From the NCBI GenBank assembly GCA_050741915.1, contig JBOGEX010000126.1, positions 21,521 through 85,520 on the forward strand: a DNA stretch of 64,000 nt. Direction: 5' to 3'. The notes under the pieces were generated by a model, which did no database searches, was not told the origin of the DNA, and worked only from the letters and a program-made list of their open reading frames with translations. Numbering within the stretch: position 1 is the stretch's first letter; every line of letters begins with the position of its first letter. This DNA is from JACCTH01 sp050741915 (GTDB lineage Bacteria > Actinomycetota > Acidimicrobiia > Spongiisociales > ZC4RG35). This document shows positions 24,310-32,904 of this stretch, in pieces. The position numbers were made by a program, and so were the translations under genes.

Positions 24310-25188
24310 GTGACCGCAATCAGTGAGGTGGGGGGCAAGCGCCCCCCACCCCGCTCCTGGAACTGGGTGGGGATCGTCCCCTTCCTGCTGTTCTCCGGTG
24401 CCTTCTTGCTCGGTCCGGCCGCGATCCTCCTCGTTCGCAGCTTCCAGGCCAACGAAGGCGGCTGGACCTTCCTCAATTATCGCCAGTTGATCGACCCCCA
24501 GGTGCTAGAAGCGTATGGACTCTCGGTCCGGATCAGCCTGGTCACCGCCGTCGTGGGTGGGGTCTTCGGGTTCTTGATGGCCTGGGCTGTGATTTACGGC
24601 GGCCTGCCGAGGCCGTTCCGTTCGTTGCTCACCACTTTCTCCGGGGTGGCTTCGAACTTCGCCGGTGTCCCGTTGGCGGCCGCCTTCATCTTCACCCTCG
24701 GCCGCATCGGGCTCATTACCGCACTGTTTGGCTTCTTCGGGGTGGAGCTCTATCAGTCCGGTTTTTCGCTCTACAACTTCTGGGGCCTCACCGTCGTTTA
24801 TATGTTCTTTCAATTTCCACTGATGGTTCTCACCATCACTCCGGCCCTCGAGGGTTTGAAGAAGGAGTGGAAGGAGGCATCGGAAAACCTGGGGGCCACT
24901 TCCTGGCAGTACTGGCGCCATGTCGCCCTCCCGGTCCTCTTGCCCTCGATCCTGGGCACGATCATTCTGCTTTTCGGCAACGCCTTCGGTGCCCACGCCA
25001 CGGCTTACGCCTTAACCGGCGGCACGTTGCGGCTGGCCACGATTTTGATTGGTGCCCAAATCTCGGGCGACGTTCTCCAAAACCAAGGACTTGGTTATGC
25101 GGTGGCGATGGGGATGGTCGTAATCATGGGCGTTTCGATCGGCATCTACACGCTGCTCCAGCGACGAGCGGAGAGGTGGCTCGGTTGA
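24310..25188 (+). CDS. ABC transporter permease
   Basis: A 292-residue inner-membrane protein with about six helices (VGIVPFLLFSGAFLLGPAAILLV; LVTAVVGGVFGFLMAWAVIYGG; VVYMFFQFPLMVLTI). The cytoplasmic coupling loop is EASENLGATSWQYWRHVALPVLLP, the EAA motif of PotB/CysT-type permeases. It begins with GTG at the stop of the binding-protein gene and its own stop overlaps the next start, so all four importer genes are co-translated. Substrate not predicted. Confidence 0.88.
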   Translation: MTAISEVGGKRPPPRSWNWVGIVPFLLFSGAFLLGPAAILLVRSFQANEGGWTFLNYRQLIDPQVLEAYGLSVRISLVTAVVGGVFGFLMAWAVIYGGLPRPFRSLLTTFSGVASNFAGVPLAAAFIFTLGRIGLITALFGFFGVELYQSGFSLYNFWGLTVVYMFFQFPLMVLTITPALEGLKKEWKEASENLGATSWQYWRHVALPVLLPSILGTIILLFGNAFGAHATAYALTGGTLRLATILIGAQISGDVLQNQGLGYAVAMGMVVIMGVSIGIYTLLQRRAERWLG

Positions 25189-26042
25189 CGGTGACAACCG
25201 CACCGACGGCGGTCGAGACACCGACCGCAATAGTAACCCCGGCCAAGGCTGGCGCCGGAAGCAAGCTGATGGCGTGGCTCATCCTCCTCGCCGGGCTCGC
25301 TTACTTCTTCACGCCTTTGATCGCCACTGGCGAACGAGCCTTTGGGGCGATCGGGAGAACGTTCAGCTTCGAAGCCTTTCGACGGATTATCACCGATCCA
25401 GAGTTCGTGAGAACCTTCGGCGAATCGGCGATCAATGCCGTCCTCACCATTTTCGTCTCATTGCTCGTCATCGTCCCGACCGCTTATTGGGTTACGTTGC
25501 GAGTGCCGAAGCTGCGCTCGGTGGTCGAGTTCATCACGCTGCTCCCCTTTGTCATTCCGGCGGTGGTACTGGTCTTCGGCCTGATCCGGATGTACAGCCG
25601 GCCCCCGCTGGCCGTCCTCTCGACCTACGGATCTACCAGAGTGGTGTTGATCTGTGCCTATGCCGCCCTCTCGTTTCCCTACATGTATCGCTCGGTCGAC
25701 AACGGCTTGCGGGCCATCAATGTCCGCACCTTGACGGAAGCCGCCCAGAGTCTCGGAGCGAAATGGCCGACGATCATCTGGCGGGTGATCTTTCCCAACC
25801 TGAAAGTCGCTCTCTTGTCGGGTGCGCTTCTCACCTTCGCCATCGTCATCGGTGAGCTGACGATCGCGCTCTTCATGGGTCAGCACACTTTTGGGCCTTA
25901 CATGTCGAATCTGGTCCGCAACTTCGTCGCCGAACCGGCTGCCCTGACGATCTTGAGTTTTGCTATGACCTGGGGGGCAATGGGGATCATCTCGTATCTG
26001 ACTCGCCGGCAGCCATCGTCGCGGCCCAAGAAGGCTGTTTGA
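25185..26042 (+). CDS. ABC transporter permease
   Basis: A 285-residue second permease (PotC-like) with helices LMAWLILLAGLAYFF, INAVLTIFVSLLVIVPTAYWV, ITLLPFVIPAVVLVFGLI and an EAA loop TEAAQSLGAKWPTIIWRVIFPNLK. I place the start at TTG 25185, which overlaps the previous TGA (TTGA) and has GAGAGGTGG 5 nt upstream; a GTG at 25191 is a close alternative. The longer open frame to 24867 overlaps the first permease and is not real. It forms the heterodimeric channel with the previous gene. Confidence 0.87.
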   Translation: MTVTTAPTAVETPTAIVTPAKAGAGSKLMAWLILLAGLAYFFTPLIATGERAFGAIGRTFSFEAFRRIITDPEFVRTFGESAINAVLTIFVSLLVIVPTAYWVTLRVPKLRSVVEFITLLPFVIPAVVLVFGLIRMYSRPPLAVLSTYGSTRVVLICAYAALSFPYMYRSVDNGLRAINVRTLTEAAQSLGAKWPTIIWRVIFPNLKVALLSGALLTFAIVIGELTIALFMGQHTFGPYMSNLVRNFVAEPAALTILSFAMTWGAMGIISYLTRRQPSSRPKKAV

Positions 26043-27112
26043 TGGCGTTCCTCACTCTCGATCATGTTCGGAAGGAGTTCGGCGGCAACGCCGCGGTGGA
26101 GGACTTCAACCTCGACGTCGAAGCAGGCGAGTTCGTCTCGTTCCTCGGTCCCTCCGGTTGCGGGAAGACCACCACCCTGCGGATGATCGCCGGCTTCGAG
26201 AAGCCGTCGAGCGGGCGTATCAGCGTTAACGGCCGCGATATCACCAATGCTCGTCCCAACGAGCGCGACGTGGGGATGGTCTTTCAGCAATATGCGCTGT
26301 TTCCCAACATGACGGTGGCGCAGAACGTGGGCTTTGGCCTCAAGTTGAAGAAGAGCCCGAGCCGCGAGATCACCTCTCGGGTGGCTGAGCTGCTCGAGTT
26401 GATCCATATGCCCGACAAGGGCCATAACTATCCCCACGAGCTGTCAGGTGGCCAGCAGCAACGAGTGGCCCTGGCCCGGGCGCTCGCCATTAGCCCGCAG
26501 GTGCTGTTGCTCGATGAGCCGCTGTCGGCCCTCGATGCCAAGATCCGCGACGAGCTGCGCAATGAGATCCGCCGCATCCAACGGCAACTCAACATCACCA
26601 CGATCTATGTGACTCATGATCAGGAGGAAGCGATGGCCCTCTCCGATCGAGTGGTAGTCATGAGCCGGGGAGCGATGGAGCAGGTGGGTCCGCCGTTCCA
26701 GATCTACAACTATCCCGAGACTCAATTCGTCGCCTCTTTCGTCGGCAAGCTCAACCAGCTTCCTGGCAAGGTGCTCGATCCCGCGGCTGGCACCGTGCAG
26801 TGCGGAGACACAAAGGTCAGAACCACGACACCGATCGAAGAGAAGGCCGGTGCTCCCGTAAACGTGATGGTGCGGCCCGAGGAACTCGATCTGGGGGCGG
26901 GCGAAGAGAATCAGGTGTCGGGAGTCGTGGAGTCGGTCAACTTTCTCGGGGCCATCGTTCGGGTGCGGCTCGATCGAGCTCACTCCAACGGCGCAGGCGA
27001 CATGATTACCGCCGACCTTTTCAACGAGCGCCTGCTCGAATTGCCGAGCGTCGGAGCCACGGTGATAGTGTCGTTTCCCGCCCACGCCTGCTGGGTCCTG
27101 ACAGCCCGTTAG
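26042..27112 (+). CDS. ABC transporter ATP-binding protein (PotA/FbpC-like)
   Basis: A 356-residue ATPase: Walker A GPSGCGKTT, Q-loop VFQQYALFP, signature LSGGQQQRVALARAL, Walker B LLLDEPLSALD, H-loop YVTHDQEEA, then a TOBE/OB regulatory domain (NVMVRPEELDLG ... VESVNFLGAIVRVRL). It drives the importer of the three preceding genes. The MAFLTLDHV start overlaps the permease stop (TGATG). The C-terminal stop overlaps the convergent cyclase stop by 4 bp. Confidence 0.9.
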   Translation: MAFLTLDHVRKEFGGNAAVEDFNLDVEAGEFVSFLGPSGCGKTTTLRMIAGFEKPSSGRISVNGRDITNARPNERDVGMVFQQYALFPNMTVAQNVGFGLKLKKSPSREITSRVAELLELIHMPDKGHNYPHELSGGQQQRVALARALAISPQVLLLDEPLSALDAKIRDELRNEIRRIQRQLNITTIYVTHDQEEAMALSDRVVVMSRGAMEQVGPPFQIYNYPETQFVASFVGKLNQLPGKVLDPAAGTVQCGDTKVRTTTPIEEKAGAPVNVMVRPEELDLGAGEENQVSGVVESVNFLGAIVRVRLDRAHSNGAGDMITADLFNERLLELPSVGATVIVSFPAHACWVLTAR

Positions 27113-27978
27113 TCGGGAAAAGTCCTGCTTCCCAGCAGAGAGAAGAGCTGGCGAGACCCCGCCAGGCCCCGCAGTTCGTGTTGGCCTCTGTCGGCCCAAT
27201 CGAAGTCCGAGCTGCCCACCAGGTCCCTAACTGTGGACGAGGCGAGGATTTCGTCGGGTCGAGCTTCAGACAGGATTCGGGCCGCTTCGTTGACAGAGAT
27301 CCCGCGGATGTCAGAGCCGACAAGGTCGATCTCGCCTGCGTGAATAGCCACCCGCAGGTGGAGGTCGAGGGATAAAGCGACGTCGCGCAAAGTGCGAGCG
27401 CAGCGGATCGCCCGTGCCGCGCTAGCGAACACGGCCAGTACTCCGTCCCCCGTGGTCTTGATCACACGGCCTCCATATTTACCAAGAGTTTCACGGACCC
27501 TTTCCTCGTGGGTGGCGATTAGATCGGCCCACCTTGTTTCCCCTAGGGACTGGGCGATTGCGGTCGACTCGACGATGTCGGTGAAGACGATCGTGGCCAG
27601 TACACGTTCCATTCCCTCGTCGGTAGCCGGGAGCCAGCTACGAGAGCCAGTCCACGTCAGGTCCACGTAGGGCTCGTCGCCCAAAACTATGGCATCGTGC
27701 CCGGGTGGGACATCGATCACCGTTCCCGGGCCGATATCGAGCTCGACTCCCGAGCCGGTCAACAAGCGGAGCTCACCAGCGAGAGTCATCCCTACGTGTC
27801 GGGTTTGGCACAACTCACCGCCCACGAGGGGCCGCAGGTGAGTCGACCATCTCCAGCCCGGGTAGTGAAAGGTCCTAGCCACCGTCAGACCTCCCAGGTG
27901 GACCAACTCCGAACGCAGGGAATCAAGCTCGATCACTTCGTCCGGATTCTCGAAGCTGGCAATGATTCGAGGGCCCAC
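27109..27978 (-). CDS. Cupin-like sensor fused to class III adenylate/guanylate cyclase
   Basis: A 289-residue fusion. Residues about 50-115 (RHVGMTLAGELRLLTGSGVELDIGPGTVIDVPPGHDA) look like a cupin barrel. Residues about 130-285 are a class III nucleotidyl cyclase: IVFTDIVEST (metal Asp), VIKTTGDGVLAVF (Lys and second metal Asp), RVAIHAGEIDL and VNEAARILSEA (the Asn/Arg transition-state pair). All catalytic positions I can recognise are kept, so it should be active. Soluble; start is GTG 27978. A small molecule bound by the cupin part may control cAMP or cGMP formation. Confidence 0.82.
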   Translation of the reverse strand: MGPRIIASFENPDEVIELDSLRSELVHLGGLTVARTFHYPGWRWSTHLRPLVGGELCQTRHVGMTLAGELRLLTGSGVELDIGPGTVIDVPPGHDAIVLGDEPYVDLTWTGSRSWLPATDEGMERVLATIVFTDIVESTAIAQSLGETRWADLIATHEERVRETLGKYGGRVIKTTGDGVLAVFASAARAIRCARTLRDVALSLDLHLRVAIHAGEIDLVGSDIRGISVNEAARILSEARPDEILASSTVRDLVGSSDFDWADRGQHELRGLAGSRQLFSLLGSRTFPD

Positions 27979-28019
27979 GACCCAAATGTTATGCGGCGGC
28001 TTCTTAGCATCGGTGGGCG

Positions 28020-29327
28020 ATGTCCTATGCAGCGAGATTTACCTGGGGAGCAGCCACGTCTGCCTACCAGATCGAGGGCGGTCGGATTGACGGCAAGGGC
28101 CAGTCGATCTGGGACACCTTCTCCGAGCAAGAAAGGATGAGAGACCCGGGCGACACCACCTGCGATCACTACCACCGCTGGGAAGAGGACGTTCGTCTAA
28201 TGGCCGAGCTCGGGCTGACCGCCTATCGGATGTCGGTGGCCTGGACGCGCGTCCTACCCGAGGGTCGCGGCATTGTCAATCAAAAGGGCCTCGATTTCTA
28301 TCGACGTCTGGTCGACGCCCTACTCGAAGTAGGAATCGAGCCCTGGGTCACCCTCTTCCATTGGGATCTGCCGCAGGCTTTGGAGGACGAGGGCGGCTGG
28401 CCGGCGCGGAGCACCGTCGATGCGTTCCGCGGCTATGTCGAAGTGGTCGCGTCGGCGTTGGGCGATCGGGTCAAGAACTGGATCACGATCAACGAACCAT
28501 GGGTGGCGGCAACACTCGGTTACATCGAGGGAGTCTTCGCCCCCGGTCGTGCCGACTGGAAGGACGGCCTGGCGGCCGGTCATCACCTCCTCCTGGCTCA
28601 TGGCCAAGCCGTTCCAGTGATCCGGTCGCGATCGCCTGGCTCGAAGGTGGGAGTCGCGATCGACTGCCGGCCTGCTTCGCCGGCCAGCCCGAGCCCAGCC
28701 GACGAAGCCGCCTGGCAGCATTTCGATGGCTTCCGCAACCGCTGGTATTTCGATCCGATCTTCGGTCGGGGTTATCCCGAGGACATGGTGCAGACCTATC
28801 GCCAGCGCGGCCGCTGGGATGACGGCCTGGTTCACCCGGGCGACCTCGAGACGATTGGGGCGCCGATCGATTTCCTGGGGGTCAACTACTACACGGCCAT
28901 CTCCGTGTCAGCGGGGAGAGAAGAAAGCGAGCAGACCGACATCGGTCCCGGTCCGAATCCCCCCGACGGTTACACCGAGATGGGATGGGAAATCGTTCCT
29001 TCGGCTCTGACCGAGTTCCTAGTCCGACTCAACAACGACTATCGACCACCCGCGATCGTCATCACCGAGAACGGGGCCTCGTATTCCGATCCCTATGACG
29101 ATCAGCGTCGGATCGACTATCTCGCCGCCCATATCGCCGCGACAGAAGATGCGATCGAGAGTGGAGTACCTGTGGAGGGGTACTTCGTCTGGAGTCTGCT
29201 CGACAACCTGGAGTGGACCGCCGGCTTCAGCCAGCGGTTCGGGCTGATCCACGTCGACTTCGAAACCCTCGTCCGAACCCCCAAGGCAAGTTTCGACTGG
29301 TACCGGCGTCGGATTGCCTCCGGGTAG
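28020..29327 (+). CDS. bglA: Family 1 glycoside hydrolase (beta-glucosidase)
   Basis: A 435-residue GH1 TIM barrel: FTWGAATSAYQIEGG at the N-terminus, HWDLPQALEDEGGW, acid/base Glu in WITINEPWVAA, nucleophile Glu in IVITENGASY, and the aglycone end WSLLDNLEWTAGFSQRFGL. Full length for the family and without a signal peptide, so cytosolic, hydrolysing beta-linked disaccharides or glucosides. The RNA methyltransferase start overlaps its last codons. A TAGCAT box 9 nt before the ATG may be its promoter. Confidence 0.93.
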   Translation: MSYAARFTWGAATSAYQIEGGRIDGKGQSIWDTFSEQERMRDPGDTTCDHYHRWEEDVRLMAELGLTAYRMSVAWTRVLPEGRGIVNQKGLDFYRRLVDALLEVGIEPWVTLFHWDLPQALEDEGGWPARSTVDAFRGYVEVVASALGDRVKNWITINEPWVAATLGYIEGVFAPGRADWKDGLAAGHHLLLAHGQAVPVIRSRSPGSKVGVAIDCRPASPASPSPADEAAWQHFDGFRNRWYFDPIFGRGYPEDMVQTYRQRGRWDDGLVHPGDLETIGAPIDFLGVNYYTAISVSAGREESEQTDIGPGPNPPDGYTEMGWEIVPSALTEFLVRLNNDYRPPAIVITENGASYSDPYDDQRRIDYLAAHIAATEDAIESGVPVEGYFVWSLLDNLEWTAGFSQRFGLIHVDFETLVRTPKASFDWYRRRIASG

Positions 29328-30453
29328 CGAGATCCGAGTCACCGCCGAGTCGATGGCCCACGGCGGGCGAGCCGTGGCCCGTTATGAGGGTCAGGTGGTT
29401 TTCGTCGACGGTGCCTATCCCGGCGAGGTGGTCGATGCCGGGGTGACGGGCTCGGGGCAACGGCATCTCTTCGCCAAGGCATTGCGAATCATAGAGCCGA
29501 GTGCAGAACGAATTGCAGCTCCCTGTCCTCACTTCGGTCCATGCGGAGGCTGCCAATGGCAAACCGCTTCTTATCCGGCGCAGCGTCGCTGGAAGCAGGA
29601 GATCGTCGCCGACCAACTCCGATTCGTCGGTCACTTGCCGGAGGTTCCGGTCCGGCCGACCATCGCTCCCGGGCCCGAGTACGGGTATCGCAATCGGATG
29701 GACTTCAAGCTGATCGACGGCGGACCGGCTTTGCATCGATTCGAGAGCCACGAGCTCGTTCCCATCTCGGTGTGCCTGTTGTTGGCGCCACCGGTTCGGA
29801 AGCTTTTCGAGTCGCTTCAAGTTCGCCCCGATGCGGAGCGGGTGACGTTGCGAGCTGGGGTGCGGACCGGCGAAACTTTGGTTCTCTTCGATAACGAGAG
29901 GGGTCGGCTGCACGAGGTCGTGGCCGGGGCCCGTTTCCAAATCACGAGCCGGGCCTTTTTTCAGACCAATACCGACGGCGCCGAGTCGCTGGTGGCGCTC
30001 GTTGGCGAAGCGCTGCAACCGACGGCAGGTGACGTCCTTGTCGATGGCTACGCCGGCGGTGGTCTCTTCTCTGCCACGGTGGGCGCCCTCTGTCGGAAGG
30101 TCTTGGCCGTGGAGTCGGACCCGGTGGCGCTCGGAGACCTCAACGCCAATGCTCAAGCAAAAGTCATCGGCAAACGGTTCGAACGCTCCCGCCAGTTGCT
30201 GCCTCGAACATGGGACCTGGCTGTCGTCGATCCTCCTCGGGCCGGCCTCGGCCGATCCGGCGTGAACACGCTCGTCGTTGGTCGGCCCCGCTCCATCGCT
30301 TACGTCTCCTGCGATCCCGCCACCTTTGCTCGCGACGCCGCCTGGCTCGTGGCGGCTGGCTATCGACTCGACTGGGTGCAACCGGTTGACCTCTTCCCGC
30401 AGACCTATCACATCGAACTGGTCGGCGCGTTTCGATCGACTGTGGCGAGATGA
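29314..30453 (+). CDS. RNA (uracil-5-)-methyltransferase, TrmA/RlmD family
   Basis: A 379-residue SAM-dependent enzyme. The N-terminal TRAM domain (VTAESMAHGGRAVARYEGQVVFVDGAYPGE), a 4Fe-4S motif (APCPHFGPCGGCQWQ), SAM site (VLVDGYAGGGLFSATVG), AVVDPPRAGLG, and the catalytic-Cys motif YVSCDPATFARD are all present. It methylates C5 of a uracil in rRNA or tRNA; which position is not predictable. It starts with TTG inside the bglA stop region. A four-site inverted-repeat array follows its stop. Confidence 0.88.
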   Translation: MPPGSEIRVTAESMAHGGRAVARYEGQVVFVDGAYPGEVVDAGVTGSGQRHLFAKALRIIEPSAERIAAPCPHFGPCGGCQWQTASYPAQRRWKQEIVADQLRFVGHLPEVPVRPTIAPGPEYGYRNRMDFKLIDGGPALHRFESHELVPISVCLLLAPPVRKLFESLQVRPDAERVTLRAGVRTGETLVLFDNERGRLHEVVAGARFQITSRAFFQTNTDGAESLVALVGEALQPTAGDVLVDGYAGGGLFSATVGALCRKVLAVESDPVALGDLNANAQAKVIGKRFERSRQLLPRTWDLAVVDPPRAGLGRSGVNTLVVGRPRSIAYVSCDPATFARDAAWLVAAGYRLDWVQPVDLFPQTYHIELVGAFRSTVAR

Positions 30454-30492
30454 GCCCCCTAAGGGTTCCCTCTCCGGAGCCTGCTCATTCCC

Positions 30493-30599
30493 AAATTCGG
30501 TGCAGCACGACCATTCCTCAGCAAATTCGGTGCAGGACGACCAGGGGTCGGTCGTGGGGCGACAAATTTGTGTGGACTTGGTCGTAGAGCAAGGAATTT
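30493..30599. repeat. Four-site repeat array (two direct, two inverted), 30-bp period, copy 1
   Basis: Sites: AAATTCGGTGCAGCACGACC (30493), AAATTCGGTGCAGGACGACC (30523), then inverted GGTCGTGGGGCGACAAATTT (30550) and GGTCGTAGAGCAAGGAATTT (30580). Site starts are exactly 30 bp apart within each pair. The ends AAATT and ACGACC are constant, the middles vary. It fills the space between convergent stops (30453 and 30622). A second array of the same design is at 50025-50132. Confidence 0.75.
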
Positions 30600-30621
30600 G
30601 AAATCGGGCGGCCTAACTGCC

Positions 30622-31017
30622 CTAGGTCCAGGTTGCGTACGGAGGTTCTCTGCCCGCCACCTGATTCCAGTAGTCACGATGATCGGTGATCAAGCCGTCG
30701 TCACCGAACGTGAGAAACGTCGAACCGGCCATGGTGCGTTCCTCGCCGGCCTCGACCCAGCTCGCCCACCATTCGATGGCGGCTCGATTGCGATCGACGA
30801 TCGGATCTCGGAACCAGCATTCGATCTCCGATTCGACTCGGAACTCCCGGGTCAGGTAGGCGCGGACCCCTTCGACGCCGCGGTCGGGCTCGCGGAAAGG
30901 AACCGACAAATAAGTGGCGTCCGGCGCATAGAACGACGTCATGGCATCGATGTCCTTGGCCGGCCAGCCCGCTTGCCACACCTCCGCCCATCGTTGCGCC
31001 CGCTCGGAAATGTCCAT
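30622..31017 (-). CDS. SnoaL-like / NTF2-family protein
   Basis: A 131-residue protein: RAQRWAEVWQAGWPAKDIDAMTSFYAPDATYLSVPF is the usual SnoaL/NTF2 helix-strand start, with IECWFRDPIVDRNRAAIEWWASW and STFLTFGDDGLITDHRDYWNQ in the sheet. These small alpha+beta barrels act as isomerases, cyclases or binding proteins; the substrate is unknown. I chose ATG 31017, which has AAAGGAGA 6 nt upstream. A 47-bp hairpin repeat lies just upstream of it, so it is likely transcribed separately from the salvage operon. Confidence 0.75.
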   Translation of the reverse strand: MDISERAQRWAEVWQAGWPAKDIDAMTSFYAPDATYLSVPFREPDRGVEGVRAYLTREFRVESEIECWFRDPIVDRNRAAIEWWASWVEAGEERTMAGSTFLTFGDDGLITDHRDYWNQVAGREPPYATWT

Positions 31018-31034
31018 GCACTTCTCCTTTGGAA

Positions 31035-31081
31035 AACCCTGGGTTTTTACCGTCGTCCTACAACGGTTCCAGCCCAGAGAA
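31035..31081. repeat. 47-bp hairpin repeat, copy 2
   Basis: Begins AACCCTGGGTTTTTACCG, ends CCAGCCCAGAGAA. Stem-forming halves ACCGTCGT / ACAACGGT flank a short loop. It contains the stop and the last codons (SGLEPL) of the leftward winged-helix gene. Nearly identical to copy 3 outside the loop. Confidence 0.8.
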
Positions 31082-32164
31082 TTGCGTTTCGACCTCTCCG
31101 TGCCAAAAGCGGCCGAGGCAATGGGCCTCCTCCGCCACCGCGGCAAGGTGTCGCTTCGACAGAGCGAGGTGCTCGATCACCAGCCGCATTGGCGACGCTT
31201 TTTCGAATCGCCAGATCGCTGCCACTTCTCCGTCGACGAGGACGGTGCCTTTGATCGGACCTTTAACGTCGGCAAATCTCCGCTTCTGGTCAGCGCCAAA
31301 CCGAGAACGGTCGGCGTGTCCCAGGAGCAGATTGTCGTACTCGGGCAAGAACCGAACCGGAGCGGTGGTGTCAGGGTCGGGCCGGGGCGCGTCGGGCAAA
31401 TCGAACAACTCGGTTCCGCGCTTGTTGCGAAACGTCACCAGCCGTGGCCGCAGCCCCTCGACCACCTTCCGGAGTCCGGTAAGCCGCGACCAGTTCGAGA
31501 TGTCGGCGACCGAGGCTGGACCGAAGGCCGCCAGATACTTGAGCACCATCGCGGCAGTTGACGGCGCCGGGTCCATTGGCTTTCCCACCCAAGACTCGAG
31601 GGTGGCTAGTTCGACCTGCCGGGTCTTTCCCCAAACTCCCCGTGGAGGAGCCTGGATCAGAGGGAGGAGGCATCGACATGCATAGACCAGAGCGGTGGGG
31701 TTGAGGCTCGGGAAAGTCTCTGCCAGGGCTGCCCGCAACTCGGGACCGCTCAGAGGCCGCCATGCCAGGAGCGGCCGGGCAACTGCCAGAACCGGCTCGA
31801 TGTCGACTCCGGCCAACGCCGGAGCAAAATCGCGATGGCGGGAAAGCTCGGCGGTGAGTACCGGTTGGGTGAGGGGGCGCAGCCAGAGCGCATCATCGGC
31901 GGTGAGCAAGTGGATCGTTGCCCTCATGGCGACGATTCGCACGAGGGACCGGTCCTCGATCAGCTTGCCCAAATGAGTCGGCTCGAAACTGTCCAGCCTC
32001 GACCACAGGGCCAGATAGGGATCGAGGGGATTCTGGGCCTGGAGACCGACGAGCATTTCGACGGCGGACATGAGAGGCATCGATGATCGTCGCAATAAGA
32101 GCTGACGCTCGAGCGAGGCTCGATTCAGTTGGCGGTTGGTGATGAGTTCAGCGGACGAGGGCAT
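31058..32164 (-). CDS. Winged-helix DNA-binding-domain protein (YcaQ/AlkX-like)
   Basis: A 368-residue protein of the HTH_42 family: ITNRQLNRASLERQLLLRR, AVEMLVGLQAQNPLDPYLALWSRL, RIVAMRATIHLLTADDAL, and FLPEYDNLLLGHADRSRF. Some relatives (YcaQ/AlkX) are DNA glycosylases repairing interstrand crosslinks; many actinobacterial ones are uncharacterised. Its start overlaps the nucleoside phosphorylase stop by 17 bp, so it is the last gene of the leftward salvage run. The C-terminal codons fall inside a 47-bp repeat, so the true ancestral end may have been altered. Confidence 0.78.
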   Translation of the reverse strand: MPSSAELITNRQLNRASLERQLLLRRSSMPLMSAVEMLVGLQAQNPLDPYLALWSRLDSFEPTHLGKLIEDRSLVRIVAMRATIHLLTADDALWLRPLTQPVLTAELSRHRDFAPALAGVDIEPVLAVARPLLAWRPLSGPELRAALAETFPSLNPTALVYACRCLLPLIQAPPRGVWGKTRQVELATLESWVGKPMDPAPSTAAMVLKYLAAFGPASVADISNWSRLTGLRKVVEGLRPRLVTFRNKRGTELFDLPDAPRPDPDTTAPVRFLPEYDNLLLGHADRSRFGADQKRRFADVKGPIKGTVLVDGEVAAIWRFEKASPMRLVIEHLALSKRHLAAVAEEAHCLGRFWHGEVETQFSGLEPL

Positions 32165-32900
32165 CGAGACCGATGGTGATCATCCGTTCCACCGCTTCGT
32201 GCACCACCGGTCGGTCGGGGTTGTAACCCTCCATCGAGTCGTCCTTCTCGAGAAGGGGATTCCCATCGATGGCCAGGATGGCTCCTGCCGTGGATCCATG
32301 TAGTGAAGCAAGGACGAGAAGAGCGGCGACCTCCATTTCCACTGCCACCAGTCCCGCTTGTTGCCACATCGGGAGACTGCTGCCGAGAACCGCGTGTGGA
32401 TAGAACGACGCCAGGGTCAGCACGATCCCGCGATGGACCTCGACCCCGGCGGCCGCGGCCGCCCCCAGCAGACTGTCGACCACCTTATGGTCAGCCACCG
32501 CTGGATACTCGATCGGGACCACTTGCTGGGTGTAACCATCGGTACGGACCGCGGCAGTGGCCACGACCAGGTCCCCGTCGAGGACGTTTGCTTGCAGGCC
32601 TCCGGCGGTGCCTGCTCGAATCACTCGTCCGGCACCCGCTCGAAACAACTCCTCGAAACAGACTGCCGCTCCGGCGCTTCCCACCCCGTGGGACACGGTG
32701 GCTACCTCGATATCGTGGCGACGGCCGGCGAACGAGACGTACTCGCGAGTGCGGCCCAGCTCCCTCACATCGTCGAGGTGTTCCGCGGCCTTCTCGGCTC
32801 GGTTGGGATCGCCGACCACCAGCACCCGCTTCGGGAGGTCGCCGGCCCGAAATCCGAGAATGGGCAGCTTGGAATCCTCGGGGACTCGGATGGGAGCCAT
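32148..32900 (-). CDS. Nucleoside phosphorylase (PNP/UDP family)
   Basis: A 250-residue hexameric-type phosphorylase: VLVVGDPNRAEKAAEHL (phosphate loop), ATVSHGVGSAGAAVCFEELFRAGAGRVIRAGTAGG, VVATAAVRTDG, VAVEMEVAALLVLA (ribose-binding ME) and AIDGNPL. It cleaves a nucleoside with phosphate to base plus (deoxy)ribose-1-phosphate. Next to a deaminase and MtnA, the likely substrate is methylthioinosine, 5'-deoxyinosine or a related purine nucleoside; uridine cannot be excluded. I chose ATG 32900 with GGGGTGAGG upstream. It starts 4 bp after the aminotransferase stop. Confidence 0.85.
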   Translation of the reverse strand: MAPIRVPEDSKLPILGFRAGDLPKRVLVVGDPNRAEKAAEHLDDVRELGRTREYVSFAGRRHDIEVATVSHGVGSAGAAVCFEELFRAGAGRVIRAGTAGGLQANVLDGDLVVATAAVRTDGYTQQVVPIEYPAVADHKVVDSLLGAAAAAGVEVHRGIVLTLASFYPHAVLGSSLPMWQQAGLVAVEMEVAALLVLASLHGSTAGAILAIDGNPLLEKDDSMEGYNPDRPVVHEAVERMITIGLDALVR

Positions 32901-32904
32901 CACC

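Noticed and set aside
30493..30599. CRISPR array suspicion (30-bp period)
   Set aside because: Only four units, two of them inverted, repeats of about 20 bp with 7-10 bp between, and no cas genes.
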